Shown here piece after piece: positions 1 through 9,100 of a stretch of DNA of 64,000 nucleotides. Numbering within the stretch: position 1 is the stretch's first letter; each line of letters begins with the position of its first letter. The stretch comes from Mesorhizobium sp. M4B.F.Ca.ET.058.02.1.1 (GTDB lineage Bacteria; Pseudomonadota; Alphaproteobacteria; Rhizobiales; Rhizobiaceae), in contig NZ_CP034450.1 in the NCBI RefSeq assembly GCF_003952505.1, positions 1,054,001 through 1,118,000 on the forward strand. The letters run 5' to 3'. The notes below the pieces were generated by a model. It did no database searches. It saw only the letters and a program-made list of their open reading frames with translations, and was not told where the DNA came from. A program made the position numbers and the translations under genes.

Positions 1-2
1 CC

Positions 3-131
3 GTGCTTCTGGCGCAGGGCGCCGATTTCGTCGATCTCGACGGTCCGCTGCTGCTCGCGAGGGACCGGGAGCCACGCCTCGTCTACGAGGGATCGTTTGT
101 ACTACCCCCCGACAGCACGCTGTGGGGTTGA
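3..131 (+). CDS. C-terminal end of a dipeptide (L-Ala-D/L-Glu) epimerase-like protein, partial
   Basis: The left edge cuts this gene, leaving 42 codons and a TGA stop. The tail contains ADFVDLDGPLLLARDR and ends in STLWG, a pattern I associate with the C-terminus of enolase-superfamily dipeptide epimerases, called DgcA (N-acetyl-D-glutamate racemase) in rhizobia. The catalytic barrel lies outside the window, so the call rests on the tail alone. The last 30 bases overlap the 3' end of the convergent permease gene. An unrelated enolase-superfamily member is possible. Confidence 0.5.
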   Translation: MLLAQGADFVDLDGPLLLARDREPRLVYEGSFVLPPDSTLWG

Positions 132-1328
132 GCGCGCCGCGAGCGCAATCAGCGCCAGGCCGATGAGCGCAATGGGGATCATGGCCAGAAAGCCGTCGAC
201 ACCGAAGCGGTCGTAGAGCGGGCCCGACGCCAACGTCACCACGGCCATGAAGAAGCCGTTGAAGAAATAGGCGATGCCTTGCGCAGCACCCGTGCGTTCC
301 TCCGAGACGGTCTCGCCGATCATCTTCTGCAAGCCGATCAGCACCATCGCCACAGACACCGCGTGCAGCGTCTGGACGCCGAAGAAGCCGGCGACGCCAA
401 GGCCGAGCGGCCAGATCAGCGGAAAGGCGATCCAGCGCACGATTGAGCCGATGCCAGCGATCAGCATCACCCTGACGACGGGAACGGACCCGAGGATGCG
501 CGTAAACATCACAAACATGCACACCTCGGCGACCACGCCCCAGGCCCACAGCAGGCCAACGACGGTGTCGCTGATGCCGATCGACTTCCAGTAGATCGAG
601 ACGAAGCCGTAGAGAAAGGCATGGCTGGCGGTGATGATGCCGACGCCGAGGGTGAAATAGAGGAAATAGGCATTGAGAAGCTTCGGCGCCGAATGCTGGA
701 TGTCGGTCGCCGACAGCGGCGAGGCGCGGCGCGGACGGCCGAGCCTCGGCGCCAGCAATCCTGCGGCGAGTGCCGCGCCCAGGGCAACGAAGATGATCGC
801 CGGCACCGCCTCGGCGCCGGTGCGCGCCAGGATGAAGCCGCCGACGACATTGGCGCAAAGATAGGAGATCGAGCCCCATTTGCGCATGCTAGTGTAGTTG
901 GAGCCGAAACGGCGCACGCCCGATAGCGCCAGCGAATCGGCGATCGGCGAATGCGGCGTCCAGACGATGGTCAGCGCCAGCGAGACGGCAAGCACGACGG
1001 CGTAGCTGGGCGGCAGGAAGTAGCCGGCGGAAAGCACCATCGAAACCGCGACCAGCGCGATATAGACATGGGCGCGGTCCCTCGCCCGATCGGCAAGCGC
1101 AGTCAGCAGCGGCGTCGTCACCACACGCAGGAACATGGGCGCGGCGAGGATCACCGCGATCTGCCCGGCATGGAAACCCTTGGCCTGCAGCCAGAGCGGG
1201 AAGTAGGGCAGATGCGTACCGAGCGACACGAAGAGCGTGGCGAAGATCAGGCTCATGCGCAGCTCGAAATGGCGTGGCTTGATGAGTTGTTCAGGCGAGA
1301 GCGGCGGCAGGGACATGAATCGATCCAA
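102..1328 (-). CDS. MFS permease, LacY/HcaT-like (MFS_1_like) family
   Basis: A 408-residue inner-membrane transporter with about twelve hydrophobic segments. The first is near residues 24-45 and the loop after segment 2 carries ALADRARDR (about 74-82), a version of the MFS cytoplasmic loop motif. The family includes the 3-phenylpropionate permease HcaT and nucleoside or sugar symporters. The substrate cannot be read from the sequence. The ATG chosen gives a short cytoplasmic N-terminus, as is usual for the family. It converges with the epimerase-like gene, whose last 30 bases it overlaps, so a role in taking up a peptide-derived or aromatic acid is only a guess. Confidence 0.75.
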   Translation of the reverse strand: MDRFMSLPPLSPEQLIKPRHFELRMSLIFATLFVSLGTHLPYFPLWLQAKGFHAGQIAVILAAPMFLRVVTTPLLTALADRARDRAHVYIALVAVSMVLSAGYFLPPSYAVVLAVSLALTIVWTPHSPIADSLALSGVRRFGSNYTSMRKWGSISYLCANVVGGFILARTGAEAVPAIIFVALGAALAAGLLAPRLGRPRRASPLSATDIQHSAPKLLNAYFLYFTLGVGIITASHAFLYGFVSIYWKSIGISDTVVGLLWAWGVVAEVCMFVMFTRILGSVPVVRVMLIAGIGSIVRWIAFPLIWPLGLGVAGFFGVQTLHAVSVAMVLIGLQKMIGETVSEERTGAAQGIAYFFNGFFMAVVTLASGPLYDRFGVDGFLAMIPIALIGLALIALAARSTPQRAVGG

Positions 1329-1443
1329 TCACGCCACGGTCGACCGCTCGCGACGTATGTCGATCCCTTAACATGGAGAAAAACCGTGCGAAACCGGCTG
1401 GACTAATCGATTAGCGCGAGCTTGCGGCCGCAGGGGCTTGGCG

Positions 1444-2265
1444 TCACGCCGCCTGCACGGCCCTGCCCTTGATGTTGACGGGAACCAGCACATCCTTGCC
1501 GGCCGGAGCCTCGGGCAGGACATGCGCCCAGGTCAGGATTTCCATGCGCCCGTCGAAATGCTCGACAACCGCCGTGCAGCTTTCCACCCAATCGCCGGTG
1601 TTGATGTACTGCACGTCGCCATAGCTCTCGATCGCGGCGTGGTGGATGTGGCCGCAGATGACGCCGTCGACATGCGAGCGCCGCGCTTCCTCGCTCAGCA
1701 CCGTCTGGAACGAGCCAATGAAGTTCACCGCTTTCTTGACCTTGACCTTGGCCCAGGACGAGAACGACCAGTAAGGCAAGCCGAGCAGATGACGCAGCTT
1801 TGTAACGACCCTATTGACCATCATCGCCGCGTCATAGGCGTAATCGCCGAGATAGGCGAGCCAGCGCTGATTGTGCACCACCGTGTCGAACTGGTCGCCA
1901 TGGATGACCAGCAGGCGGCGGCCGTCGGCGGTCTCGTGGATGGCACGGTCGGCGACGACGATGCCGCCGAAATGCACGCCCTGGAACTGGCGGGCGAACT
2001 CGTCGTGGTTGCCGGCAATGTAGGTGATGCTGGCGCCCTTGCGCGCCTTGCGCAGCAGTTTCTGCACGACATCGTTGTGACTCTGCGGCCAGTGCCAGCT
2101 TCGCCTGAGTCGCCAGCCGTCGACGATGTCGCCGACCAGATAGATGATATCGGCGTCGTGGTGCCTGAGGAAATCGATCAGGAAGTCGGCCTTGGCCGCC
2201 TTCGACCCCAGGTGGATGTCGGAGATGAACATCGAGCGGAAAGTGCGGGGCTCTGGGCCGGACAT
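1444..2265 (-). CDS. LpxH-like metallophosphoesterase (UDP-2,3-diacylglucosamine diphosphatase family)
   Basis: A 273-residue calcineurin-type phosphoesterase. The metal-binding motifs are visible in order: SDIHLGS (residues 15-21), GDIVDGW (about 45), GNHDEF (about 85) and CGHIHHA (about 200). The family hydrolyses the pyrophosphate of UDP-2,3-diacylglucosamine in lipid A synthesis, although many alphaproteobacteria use LpxI for that step, so this member may act on another diphosphate. It has no signal peptide and is probably cytoplasmic or membrane-associated. It is divergent from the SDR gene, with about 120 bases of shared upstream DNA. Confidence 0.8.
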   Translation of the reverse strand: MSGPEPRTFRSMFISDIHLGSKAAKADFLIDFLRHHDADIIYLVGDIVDGWRLRRSWHWPQSHNDVVQKLLRKARKGASITYIAGNHDEFARQFQGVHFGGIVVADRAIHETADGRRLLVIHGDQFDTVVHNQRWLAYLGDYAYDAAMMVNRVVTKLRHLLGLPYWSFSSWAKVKVKKAVNFIGSFQTVLSEEARRSHVDGVICGHIHHAAIESYGDVQYINTGDWVESCTAVVEHFDGRMEILTWAHVLPEAPAGKDVLVPVNIKGRAVQAA

Positions 2266-2385
2266 AGCTTGTCACCGTTGCTTTCGCAGAGCCTGTGCCA
2301 CGATTCATGCAACAACCGTATGACGGTTGCGATTGGTCCAGCCGAAGGGCTAGCTTGCCGCGCTCGACAAAAGGAGAAGACCGTC

Positions 2386-3165
2386 ATGGATCTCGGCATT
2401 CGCGGAAAGAAGGCCATTGTCTGCGCGTCCAGCAAGGGGCTAGGGCGCGGTTGCGCCATTGCGCTGGCCGAGGCGGGCGTCGACCTCGTCGTCAACGGCC
2501 GCAATGCGGAGCTCTTGGCAAGGACCGCCGCCGAGATCCGTGAAAAATTCGGGGTCAAGGTGATCGAGATCGCCGGCGACGTGTCGAAGCCAGAGGTGCA
2601 GAAGGCGCTGCTTGCGGCCTGTCCCGATCCGGACATCCTGGTCAACAACAATGGCGGCCCGCCGCTGCGCGATTTCCGCACGCTCGACCGTGACAAGATC
2701 CTCGAAGGCGTCACCCAGAACATGGTGACGCCGATCGAGCTGATCCAGGCGGTGATCGACGGCATGGCCAAGCGCGGCTTCGGCCGCATCGTCAACATCA
2801 CCTCGCTGTCGGTTTATGTGCCCATCCCCGGGCTAGACCTCTCGTCGGGCGCGCGCGCCGGCCTGACCTCGTTCCTTGCCGGCGTAGCGCGCACGGTGGT
2901 CGACCGCAACGTCACCATCAACAGCCTGCTGCCGGGCAAGCTCGACACCGACCGGCTGCGCGGCCCGCATGAAGCCGGCACGGCCGAGGAGCCGGCGGCA
3001 GCGGCGGCGCGAAAAGCCCGCATCAGCGCCGACGTGCCGGCCAAGCGTCTCGGCACGCCCGAGGAATTCGGCCAGATCTGCGCCTTCCTGTGCTCGGTCC
3101 ATGCCGGCTATCTCACAGGGCAGAACATTCCAGTCGATGGCGGCCTTTACGTCAGCGCGTTCTGA
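2386..3165 (+). CDS. SDR-family oxidoreductase lacking the usual catalytic Tyr/Lys
   Basis: A 259-residue Rossmann-fold protein. The ATG at 2386 follows AAAGGAGAAG. The nucleotide-binding glycine motif is altered to ASSKGLGRG (about residues 14-22), and the NNAG motif reads NNNGG. NITSLS supplies the catalytic serine region, but the place of YxxxK is SSGARAGL, so tyrosine and lysine are replaced by Ser and Arg. A known SDR subgroup (BKR-like, without the full tetrad) has these features and is often named 3-ketoacyl-ACP reductase. Enzymatic activity is therefore uncertain. The C-terminal substrate region with GQNIPVDGG is normal. Confidence 0.8.
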   Translation: MDLGIRGKKAIVCASSKGLGRGCAIALAEAGVDLVVNGRNAELLARTAAEIREKFGVKVIEIAGDVSKPEVQKALLAACPDPDILVNNNGGPPLRDFRTLDRDKILEGVTQNMVTPIELIQAVIDGMAKRGFGRIVNITSLSVYVPIPGLDLSSGARAGLTSFLAGVARTVVDRNVTINSLLPGKLDTDRLRGPHEAGTAEEPAAAAARKARISADVPAKRLGTPEEFGQICAFLCSVHAGYLTGQNIPVDGGLYVSAF

Positions 3166-3331
3166 CCTGCCGGCAACGCCAGCCGCCCGCCATATCGCAG
3201 AGTCCCGACACAAGGGGCTGAAATAACTCGGCTATTTGCGCTTCGCCGATGTGAACGCCGATGGCGTCATTTGGCGTCGCGAACAGTGCGGGCCGCATGC
3301 TGGAGCTTTTGATCGTCGCCCCTGTTTTGAT

Positions 3332-3375
3332 GCAATTCCCGACGGAAAACCGTTTCACACTTTTCCTGGAACTGC
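3332..3375. repeat. Short palindromic intergenic repeat, copy A
   Basis: The ends GCAATTCC and GGAACTGC pair, and inside them GGAAAA pairs with TTTTCC around CCGTTTCACAC. Related copies lie at 20154, 28282 and 56501, and core-sharing relatives at 36816 and 48420. This copy ends 38 bases before the malic enzyme start, so it would lie in that gene's leader. Confidence 0.7.
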
Positions 3376-3413
3376 TCTAAAAGGCTGCGAAGCAGAAGCG
3401 CAAGGAGGCCGGC

Positions 3414-5737
3414 ATGGACAGCGAGAACAAGAAACCGGCCCGGTCGGACCTCGACGAGGCCGCTCTCTACTTCCACAAGCATCCCATTCCCGGAAAGCTG
3501 GAGATCCAGGCGACCAAGCCGCTCGGCAACCAGCGCGACCTGGCACTCGCCTATTCGCCGGGGGTCGCCGCCCCTTGCCTCGAGATCCGCGACGACCCGG
3601 CGACCGCCGCCGACTATACGGCGCGCGCCAACCTTGTCGGCGTCGTCTCCAACGGCTCGGCGGTGCTCGGCCTTGGCAATATCGGGCCGCTCGCCTCGAA
3701 GCCGGTGATGGAAGGCAAGGCGGTGCTGTTCAAGAAGTTCGCCGGCATCGACGTCTTCGACATCGAGATCGACGCGCCGGAAATCGAGCGCATGGTCGAG
3801 ACGGTCGCGGCGCTGGAGCCGACCTTCGGCGGCATCAATCTCGAGGACATCAAGGCGCCGGAATGTTTCGAGGTCGAGGAGCGGCTGAAGGCCCGCATGG
3901 GCATCCCGGTGTTCCATGACGACCAGCACGGCACGGCGATCATCGTCGCTGCCGCGGTGCTCAACGGGCTGGAATTCGCCGGCAAGACAATTGCCGACAT
4001 CAAGATCGTCACCTCGGGCGCCGGCGCCGCCGCGCTCGCCTGCCTCAACCTCCTGGTCTCGCTTGGCGCCAAGGTCGAGAACATCTGGGTCACCGACCGT
4101 TTCGGCGTCGCCTACAAGGGACGCCTCGAGGAGATGGACCGCTGGAAGGACCCCTATGTGAAGGACACGGAGGCGCGCACGCTGGCCGATGTCATTCCGG
4201 GCGCCGATGTCTTCCTCGGCCTTTCCGCCGCCGGCGTGCTCAAGCCTGAATTGCTGCAGCACATGGCGCCGAAGCCGCTCATCCTGGCGCTGGCCAACCC
4301 CAATCCGGAGATCATGCCGGAGGCAGCGCGCGCGGCGCGTCCGGATGCGATGATCTGCACAGGCCGCTCCGATTTTCCCAATCAAGTCAATAATGTGCTG
4401 TGCTTTCCTTACATCTTCCGCGGCGCGCTCGACTGCGGCGCCAGCGCCATCAACGAGGAAATGAAGATGGCGGCGGTCAGGGCGATCGCCGCCCTTGCCC
4501 GCGAAGAGCCGTCGGATGTCGCCGCGCGCGCCTATTCGGGCGAGACGCCGATCTTCGGGCCCGACTTCCTGATCCCCTCGCCCTTCGACCCGCGCCTCAT
4601 CCTGCGCATCGCGCCGGCCGTCGCCAAGGCCGCCTGCGACACGGGCGTGGCGACCAGGCCGATCGCCGACTTCGCCGCCTATATCGACAAGCTGAACCGC
4701 TTCGTCTTCCGCTCCGGACTGGTGATGAAGCCGGTGTTCTCGACCGCCAAGGCATCCAGCGCCAAGCGCGTCATTTATGCCGACGGCGAGGACGAACGCG
4801 TGCTGCGCGCTGCCCAGGTGGTGCTGGAGGAAGGCATCGCCGAGCCGATCCTGATCGGCCGTCCGCATGTCATCGAAGTCAGGCTGAAGCGCTACGGATT
4901 GCGTATCAAGCCCGGCGTCGATTTCGGCCTGATCAACCCGGAAGAAGATCCGCGCTACCGCCACTATGTCGACTTGCTGATCGAGCTTGCCGGGAGGCGC
5001 GGCGTGACGACGGAAGCGGCGCGCACCATGGTGCGCACCGACAATACAGTGATCGCGGCGCTGGCGCTGAAGCGTGGCGATGCCGATGCCATGGTCTGCG
5101 GCCTCGAAGGCCGTTTCGAGCGGCATCTGCGCAATGTGACGCTGATCATCGGCCCCGCGCGGGCATCAAGGATCGGGACCTGTCCACGCTCTCCATGCTG
5201 ATCTCGCAGCGCGGCATCATCTTCCTCACAGACACCCACGTCTCGGTCGATCCGACGGCCGAGGAAATCGCCGAGATGACGGTGCTGGCGGCGGAGGAGA
5301 TCCAGCGCTTCGGCATCGAGCCGAAGGCAGCGCTGCTGTCGCATTCGGATTTCGGCTCGCGCGATTCACCCAGCGCGCTGAAGATGCGCCAAGCGGCGGC
5401 GATCCTGGCCCGCATCGCGCCGGAATTGCAGTGCGATGGCGAGATGCATGCCGACTCGGCACTGTCGGAGCACCTGCGCCAGCGCGTCTATCCGCATTCG
5501 CGGCTGAAGGGCGAAGCCAATCTGCTGGTGTTCCCGAACCTCGATTCGGCCAACATCACGCTGACGGCGCTGCGCACCATGATGGATGCACTGCATGTCG
5601 GGCCGATCCTGCTCGGCACCGACAAGCCGGCGCACATCCTGACGCCTTCGGTGACCTCGCGCGGCGTCGTCAACATGACGGCGCTTGCGGTGGTCGAGGC
5701 TGCGCACAAAGCGCAGGCGGTCGTCAACCTGGGCTGA
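3414..5737 (+). pseudogene. maeB: NAD(P)-dependent malic enzyme with phosphotransacetylase-like C-terminal domain, frameshifted
   Basis: Decarboxylates malate to pyruvate. The ATG follows AAGGAGGCCGGC. Residues 1-430 form the malic enzyme: [28 protein letters not shown] and the nucleotide site [11 protein letters not shown]. From about 440 follows the phosphotransacetylase-like domain typical of rhizobial DME/TME proteins. The first frame runs to a stop at 5199-5201 (595 residues). Homology jumps frames at the C run 5153-5156: after LIIGP the next frame continues RAGIKDRDLSTLS and carries the remaining 190 or so residues to 5737. One extra C would restore a protein of about 774 residues, the normal family length. 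The malic enzyme half is complete in the first frame, so a truncated product could still be active. DME and TME types were not separated. Confidence 0.85.
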
Positions 5738-5770
5738 GGGCGGATTTGGCGGTAAGCTGCTGTCACGTTT

Positions 5771-5792
5771 GGTTGCAGACTCAACTGCAACC
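5771..5792. terminator. Hairpin after the malic enzyme gene
   Basis: GGTTGCAG, six-base loop, CTGCAACC. An 8-bp perfect stem 33 bases after the malic enzyme stop and 77 before the next start. There is no T run, so this may be a weak terminator or a protein site. Confidence 0.35.
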
Positions 5793-5868
5793 GGCTGTAG
5801 AGTAAAGACAGGTTTAACCGCGGACGCGCTAGCTTGAGCGACGAGCTGGCAATCGGGGTTTCAGGCGA

Positions 5869-7089
5869 ATGAAGGGCGTGGGGTTGAAGCTGACCCACCT
5901 TGCGGCGTTGCTCGTGGCGCTGGCGTTGTCCGTCGTCGCCGTGACAGAGCCGCAGGCCGCTTCGCGCATCTGCCGTCAGCTCGAAGATGAACTCACTGCT
6001 GCTCGCGGCGATGGCGGCGGACCGAACCTGATCCGCAAATATGACGACGCCGTCGCGCGCCAGCGCGAGCAGCTGGCGAAGGTGCGCAATCGGGCGAGCG
6101 ATGCCGGTTGCGGCTTTTCGCTGTTTTCGCGCAACGTCAACAAATGCGCAGCGATCAACGCCAACATCGACCGCATGAACGCCAATCTCGACGCCCTGCT
6201 GGCGAAGCGCGAGCGGCTTGCCAGCGGCGGCTCGCGACGCGACCGAAGCCGTATCCTTGCGGCACTCGACGCCAATGGCTGCCGCGACGATGAGATCGCG
6301 CCGAGGCACGCCCCGCTTGAGGAGAGCGCGCGCAACAATGGCGGCGGCAATCTGTTCGAACAGCTTTTCGGCAACGGCGACCGCGAGATCGAAACGCTCG
6401 ACATGCCCGATTTGCCGGATGTGCCGCCAGACGATCCCAGCGAACGCAACATTCGCCGGGTGATCAACCAGCCCGACGGCATGGACTTGCCGCGGCTGAA
6501 CGACGACTTCCACACCGTGTGCGTGCGGACCTGCGACGGCTATTTCTTCCCGATGTCGAACGCCGCCTCTTATGGCGATTTCGAGCGCGACCAGAAGAAC
6601 TGCGAATCGAGTTGCCCTGGCACGGAGATGCAGGTGTTCTACACGCGCGACATGGACGGCGACGCCGGCGCGATGACATCGTCGGTGACCGGCAGGCCCT
6701 ACAGCGAACTGCCGACGGCTTATCTCTACAAGCAGACCAACATGGCGCGGCCACCGGCCTGCGGCTGCAACGCGCAAGCGCAGAATTTCGAGATCATCGC
6801 CGGCAATCCGCCGAACCCCGAGCAGTCCGAGCCCGAAGCGGCCTCCGCGCCGTTCGCTCCCTTGCCGGCCGCGAAGCCGGATCCGGGCGCTGATCCCGAG
6901 ACGCTGGCCAATGCCGAGGGCGGGCTCGACCGCGATGCCATCAAGCGCCTGGCCGAAAAGCCGGCAACATCGCCGGTATCGGCGTTGCCGCCCGAGCAGC
7001 GCAGGGTCAGGGTCGTCGGGCCAGCGTTCCTTCCCGACCCAGCAGGGGCAATAGATCTGCAAGCTCCGGCCCGGAAGGCTGGCCGGTAA
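5869..7089 (+). CDS. DUF2865 domain-containing secreted protein
   Basis: A 406-residue exported protein of unknown function. Residues 8-30 are a signal peptide ending near PQAAS. Residues 35-110 look helical. The conserved DUF2865 core has [14 protein letters not shown] (about 222-235) and [14 protein letters not shown] (about 249-262), with paired cysteines suited to periplasmic disulfides. The C-terminus (about 320-406) is rich in Ala/Pro and probably disordered. Its last 83 bases overlap the 3' end of gltX on the other strand. Confidence 0.8.
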   Translation: MKGVGLKLTHLAALLVALALSVVAVTEPQAASRICRQLEDELTAARGDGGGPNLIRKYDDAVARQREQLAKVRNRASDAGCGFSLFSRNVNKCAAINANIDRMNANLDALLAKRERLASGGSRRDRSRILAALDANGCRDDEIAPRHAPLEESARNNGGGNLFEQLFGNGDREIETLDMPDLPDVPPDDPSERNIRRVINQPDGMDLPRLNDDFHTVCVRTCDGYFFPMSNAASYGDFERDQKNCESSCPGTEMQVFYTRDMDGDAGAMTSSVTGRPYSELPTAYLYKQTNMARPPACGCNAQAQNFEIIAGNPPNPEQSEPEAASAPFAPLPAAKPDPGADPETLANAEGGLDRDAIKRLAEKPATSPVSALPPEQRRVRVVGPAFLPDPAGAIDLQAPARKAGR

Positions 7090-8380
7090 GCGCCAGCCTG
7101 AGCGGCATGAACAGCGCCTTGCCCTTGCGGCCGGTTGCTTCGCGGATCTTGCCAGTCCAGTCCTTCCAGACGGTGCCGTTCCACGGCTCCTCCGGCAAGA
7201 GATCGAACGCCTGGTGCAGGAATTCGCGGTCCTCGCCGGAAAACTCCGCCGGTTCGTGCGGCCCCTGACCCACGATACGCCACCAGGCCAGCGCGTCGGG
7301 CAGGCTGTCGAGATTGCCTCGTACGGCCAGCCAGAACGGCTCCGCCTTCTCCCCTGAAACACCCAGCACGATCAGCCGGTCGCGAGCCTCGGCAAACGGC
7401 ATATGGTGCATCAGCGTGCGGTTGAGCACGAACAGCTCGTCCGGATCGAACTTGGCCGCCGATTTCGAGGTCGCGGCCGGATCGAAATGGCCCGCGAGTT
7501 CGGAAAGATCGTGCGCTGCCGCGACATTCTCCGAGGTGCCTACCAGCACCGCCAGCGAAGCGACCGCCATCGGCTCGATGCCGTCCTCGCGCAGGCTCTC
7601 GATCGACAGCGCGCCAGTGCGCTTCGACAGGCCCTCGCCAGAGGCCGTGGTGAGCAGGTTGTGGTGGCCGAAGACCGGCGGCTCGGCGCCGAGCGCTTGG
7701 AACAGCGCGATCTGCACGCCGGTGTTGGTGACATGGTCGTCACCGCGGATGACGTGGCTGACGCCCATCTCGATGTCGTCGACCACCGATGGCAGCGTGT
7801 AGAGATAGGTGCCGTCCTCGCGCACCAGCACGGGATCCGACAGCGAGGCGAGATCAACGGTCTCCTCACCGCGCACCAGGTCGTTCCAATGGACCTCGGT
7901 GCGTTCGGGCTGCAGCGGGTCGCTGGTGAAGTTCGGCAGCAGGAAGCGCCAATGCGGGCGTCGACCGTCGGACTGGTATTCGGCGACCTGCTCCGGCGTG
8001 AGCGTCAGCGCCTCGCGGCCATAGACGGGCGGCAGCCCGCGCGTACGGCGCACCTTGCGGCGCAGGTCGAGCTCTTCAGGCGTCTCGTAGCAGGCATAGA
8101 GCACGCGCGCGGCCTTCAGCCGCTCGACCGCCGCGTCATAGATCTCGACGCGCCGCGACTGGTATTCGGTGGCGTCGGGGAAGATACCCAGCCAGTGCAG
8201 GTCGTAGAGGATCGAATCAGCGAACTCCTGCTTGGAGCGGGCGATGTCGGTGTCGTCGAAGCGCTGGATGAAACGGCCCTTGTTGTTCATGGCGAACAGC
8301 CAGTTGAACAGCGCGGTGCGTGCATTGCCGATATGGATACGGCCGGTCGGCGACGGGGCGAAACGGACGGTTACTGTCAT
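7007..8380 (-). CDS. gltX: Glutamate--tRNA ligase
   Basis: Charges tRNA(Glu), and in many alphaproteobacteria also tRNA(Gln), with glutamate. This is a 457-residue class I synthetase: the HIGH-type motif is HIGN at residues 16-19 and the KMSKS-type motif is GLSKR at 250-254, followed by the helical anticodon-binding part. The ATG at 8380 is chosen because FAPSPTG begins six residues later; the reading frame stays open upstream but loses family character. Rhizobia often carry two gltX genes, and which of them this is cannot be told. The 3' end overlaps the DUF2865 gene by 83 bases. Confidence 0.95.
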   Translation of the reverse strand: MTVTVRFAPSPTGRIHIGNARTALFNWLFAMNNKGRFIQRFDDTDIARSKQEFADSILYDLHWLGIFPDATEYQSRRVEIYDAAVERLKAARVLYACYETPEELDLRRKVRRTRGLPPVYGREALTLTPEQVAEYQSDGRRPHWRFLLPNFTSDPLQPERTEVHWNDLVRGEETVDLASLSDPVLVREDGTYLYTLPSVVDDIEMGVSHVIRGDDHVTNTGVQIALFQALGAEPPVFGHHNLLTTASGEGLSKRTGALSIESLREDGIEPMAVASLAVLVGTSENVAAAHDLSELAGHFDPAATSKSAAKFDPDELFVLNRTLMHHMPFAEARDRLIVLGVSGEKAEPFWLAVRGNLDSLPDALAWWRIVGQGPHEPAEFSGEDREFLHQAFDLLPEEPWNGTVWKDWTGKIREATGRKGKALFMPLRLALTGQPSGPELADLLPLLGREGTLARRP

Positions 8381-8821
8381 GAGCGGGGCGTAGCGGATGC
8401 TTTTCCGGTTGACAAGGCGCGCCCCCGCGCGAAGGGCAAGACATAGTGCAAGCCAGCTAAAATGAAAAGGCAGAGCGGCAGCATCGCCGGGGTGGCCTTG
8501 CGCACGCCCGCCGATGACCGCCAAAACCAGGCTCTCCGACGCGGTCCTCTGTCCCCGTTATCCACATCTGTGACACACAAGATATTGGGGTCACAAAAGC
8601 TACGTAAACGAATCCTTGACGGCGCAAAACGAGTCGCCTTTTATAGGCCATGCGTTCCTGTTGAGAGCGCGACCGGAGAGTTCAGAGGCCGGTCTTTTTT
8701 CCAGATTTTGTGCGTTTTGCCCACATTTCCGCCCTTTTGCGAGGCCGGCGGAAGCGTTGGGATTGGTGGGGCTTGGGTGGCGAAAAGGGAGAATTGTCGG
8801 ACTGGAAAAAATGATCTGTTA
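8381..8821. other. Long non-coding stretch between gltX and the NrdR box
   Basis: No convincing gene. A 133-codon + frame starts at 8462, but its product matches no family I know and has no good ribosome site. TTGACG at 8607 with TTTATA 18 bases downstream could be a promoter reading toward nrdJ. A short GGCG/CGCC hairpin followed by TTTT lies at about 8610-8640. No cobalamin riboswitch core (GCCACTG box) was seen here or further down to 9100, although nrdJ needs B12. Confidence 0.4.
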
Positions 8822-8837
8822 ACACTATATTTAGTGT
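8822..8837 (+). promoter_or_regulatory. NrdR box upstream of nrdJ
   Basis: ACACTATATTTAGTGT fits the NrdR consensus acaCwATATwTwGTGT at nearly every position and is palindromic. A degenerate partner with CCCTAGATAGTGT lies at about 8852-8866, giving 29 bases between centres, slightly under the usual three helical turns. NrdR represses ribonucleotide reductase genes when dATP/ATP is high. The site is 264 bases before the nrdJ start, implying a long leader. Confidence 0.7.
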
Positions 8838-9100
8838 TTGCAGGCAGGTTCGACCCTAGATAGTGTGAAGCCCTCGATCGGGGGAATCGCGAAAAAGTTT
8901 CAAGTTTTGAGGGACCCGCAGGGGTTCGTCGGCGAGTTGGAGAGGCGCTTCGCAAGAAGTTTGGCCAACGCGCCGCGCGACGACTGCGAAGGAGATGCCG
9001 GCGTCGTCAAGATGCCGGCAAACGGCGGACCGCGCGTTTCGCTTTCGGGGCATGAATCCCTGGGGAAAGGCGCTATATATAGACACAAAGGACCGGACCA

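Noticed and set aside
8838..9100. Cobalamin riboswitch before nrdJ
   Set aside because: Looked for because nrdJ needs B12, but no GCCACTG-type box or matching stem was found by eye. A covariance-model search would settle it.
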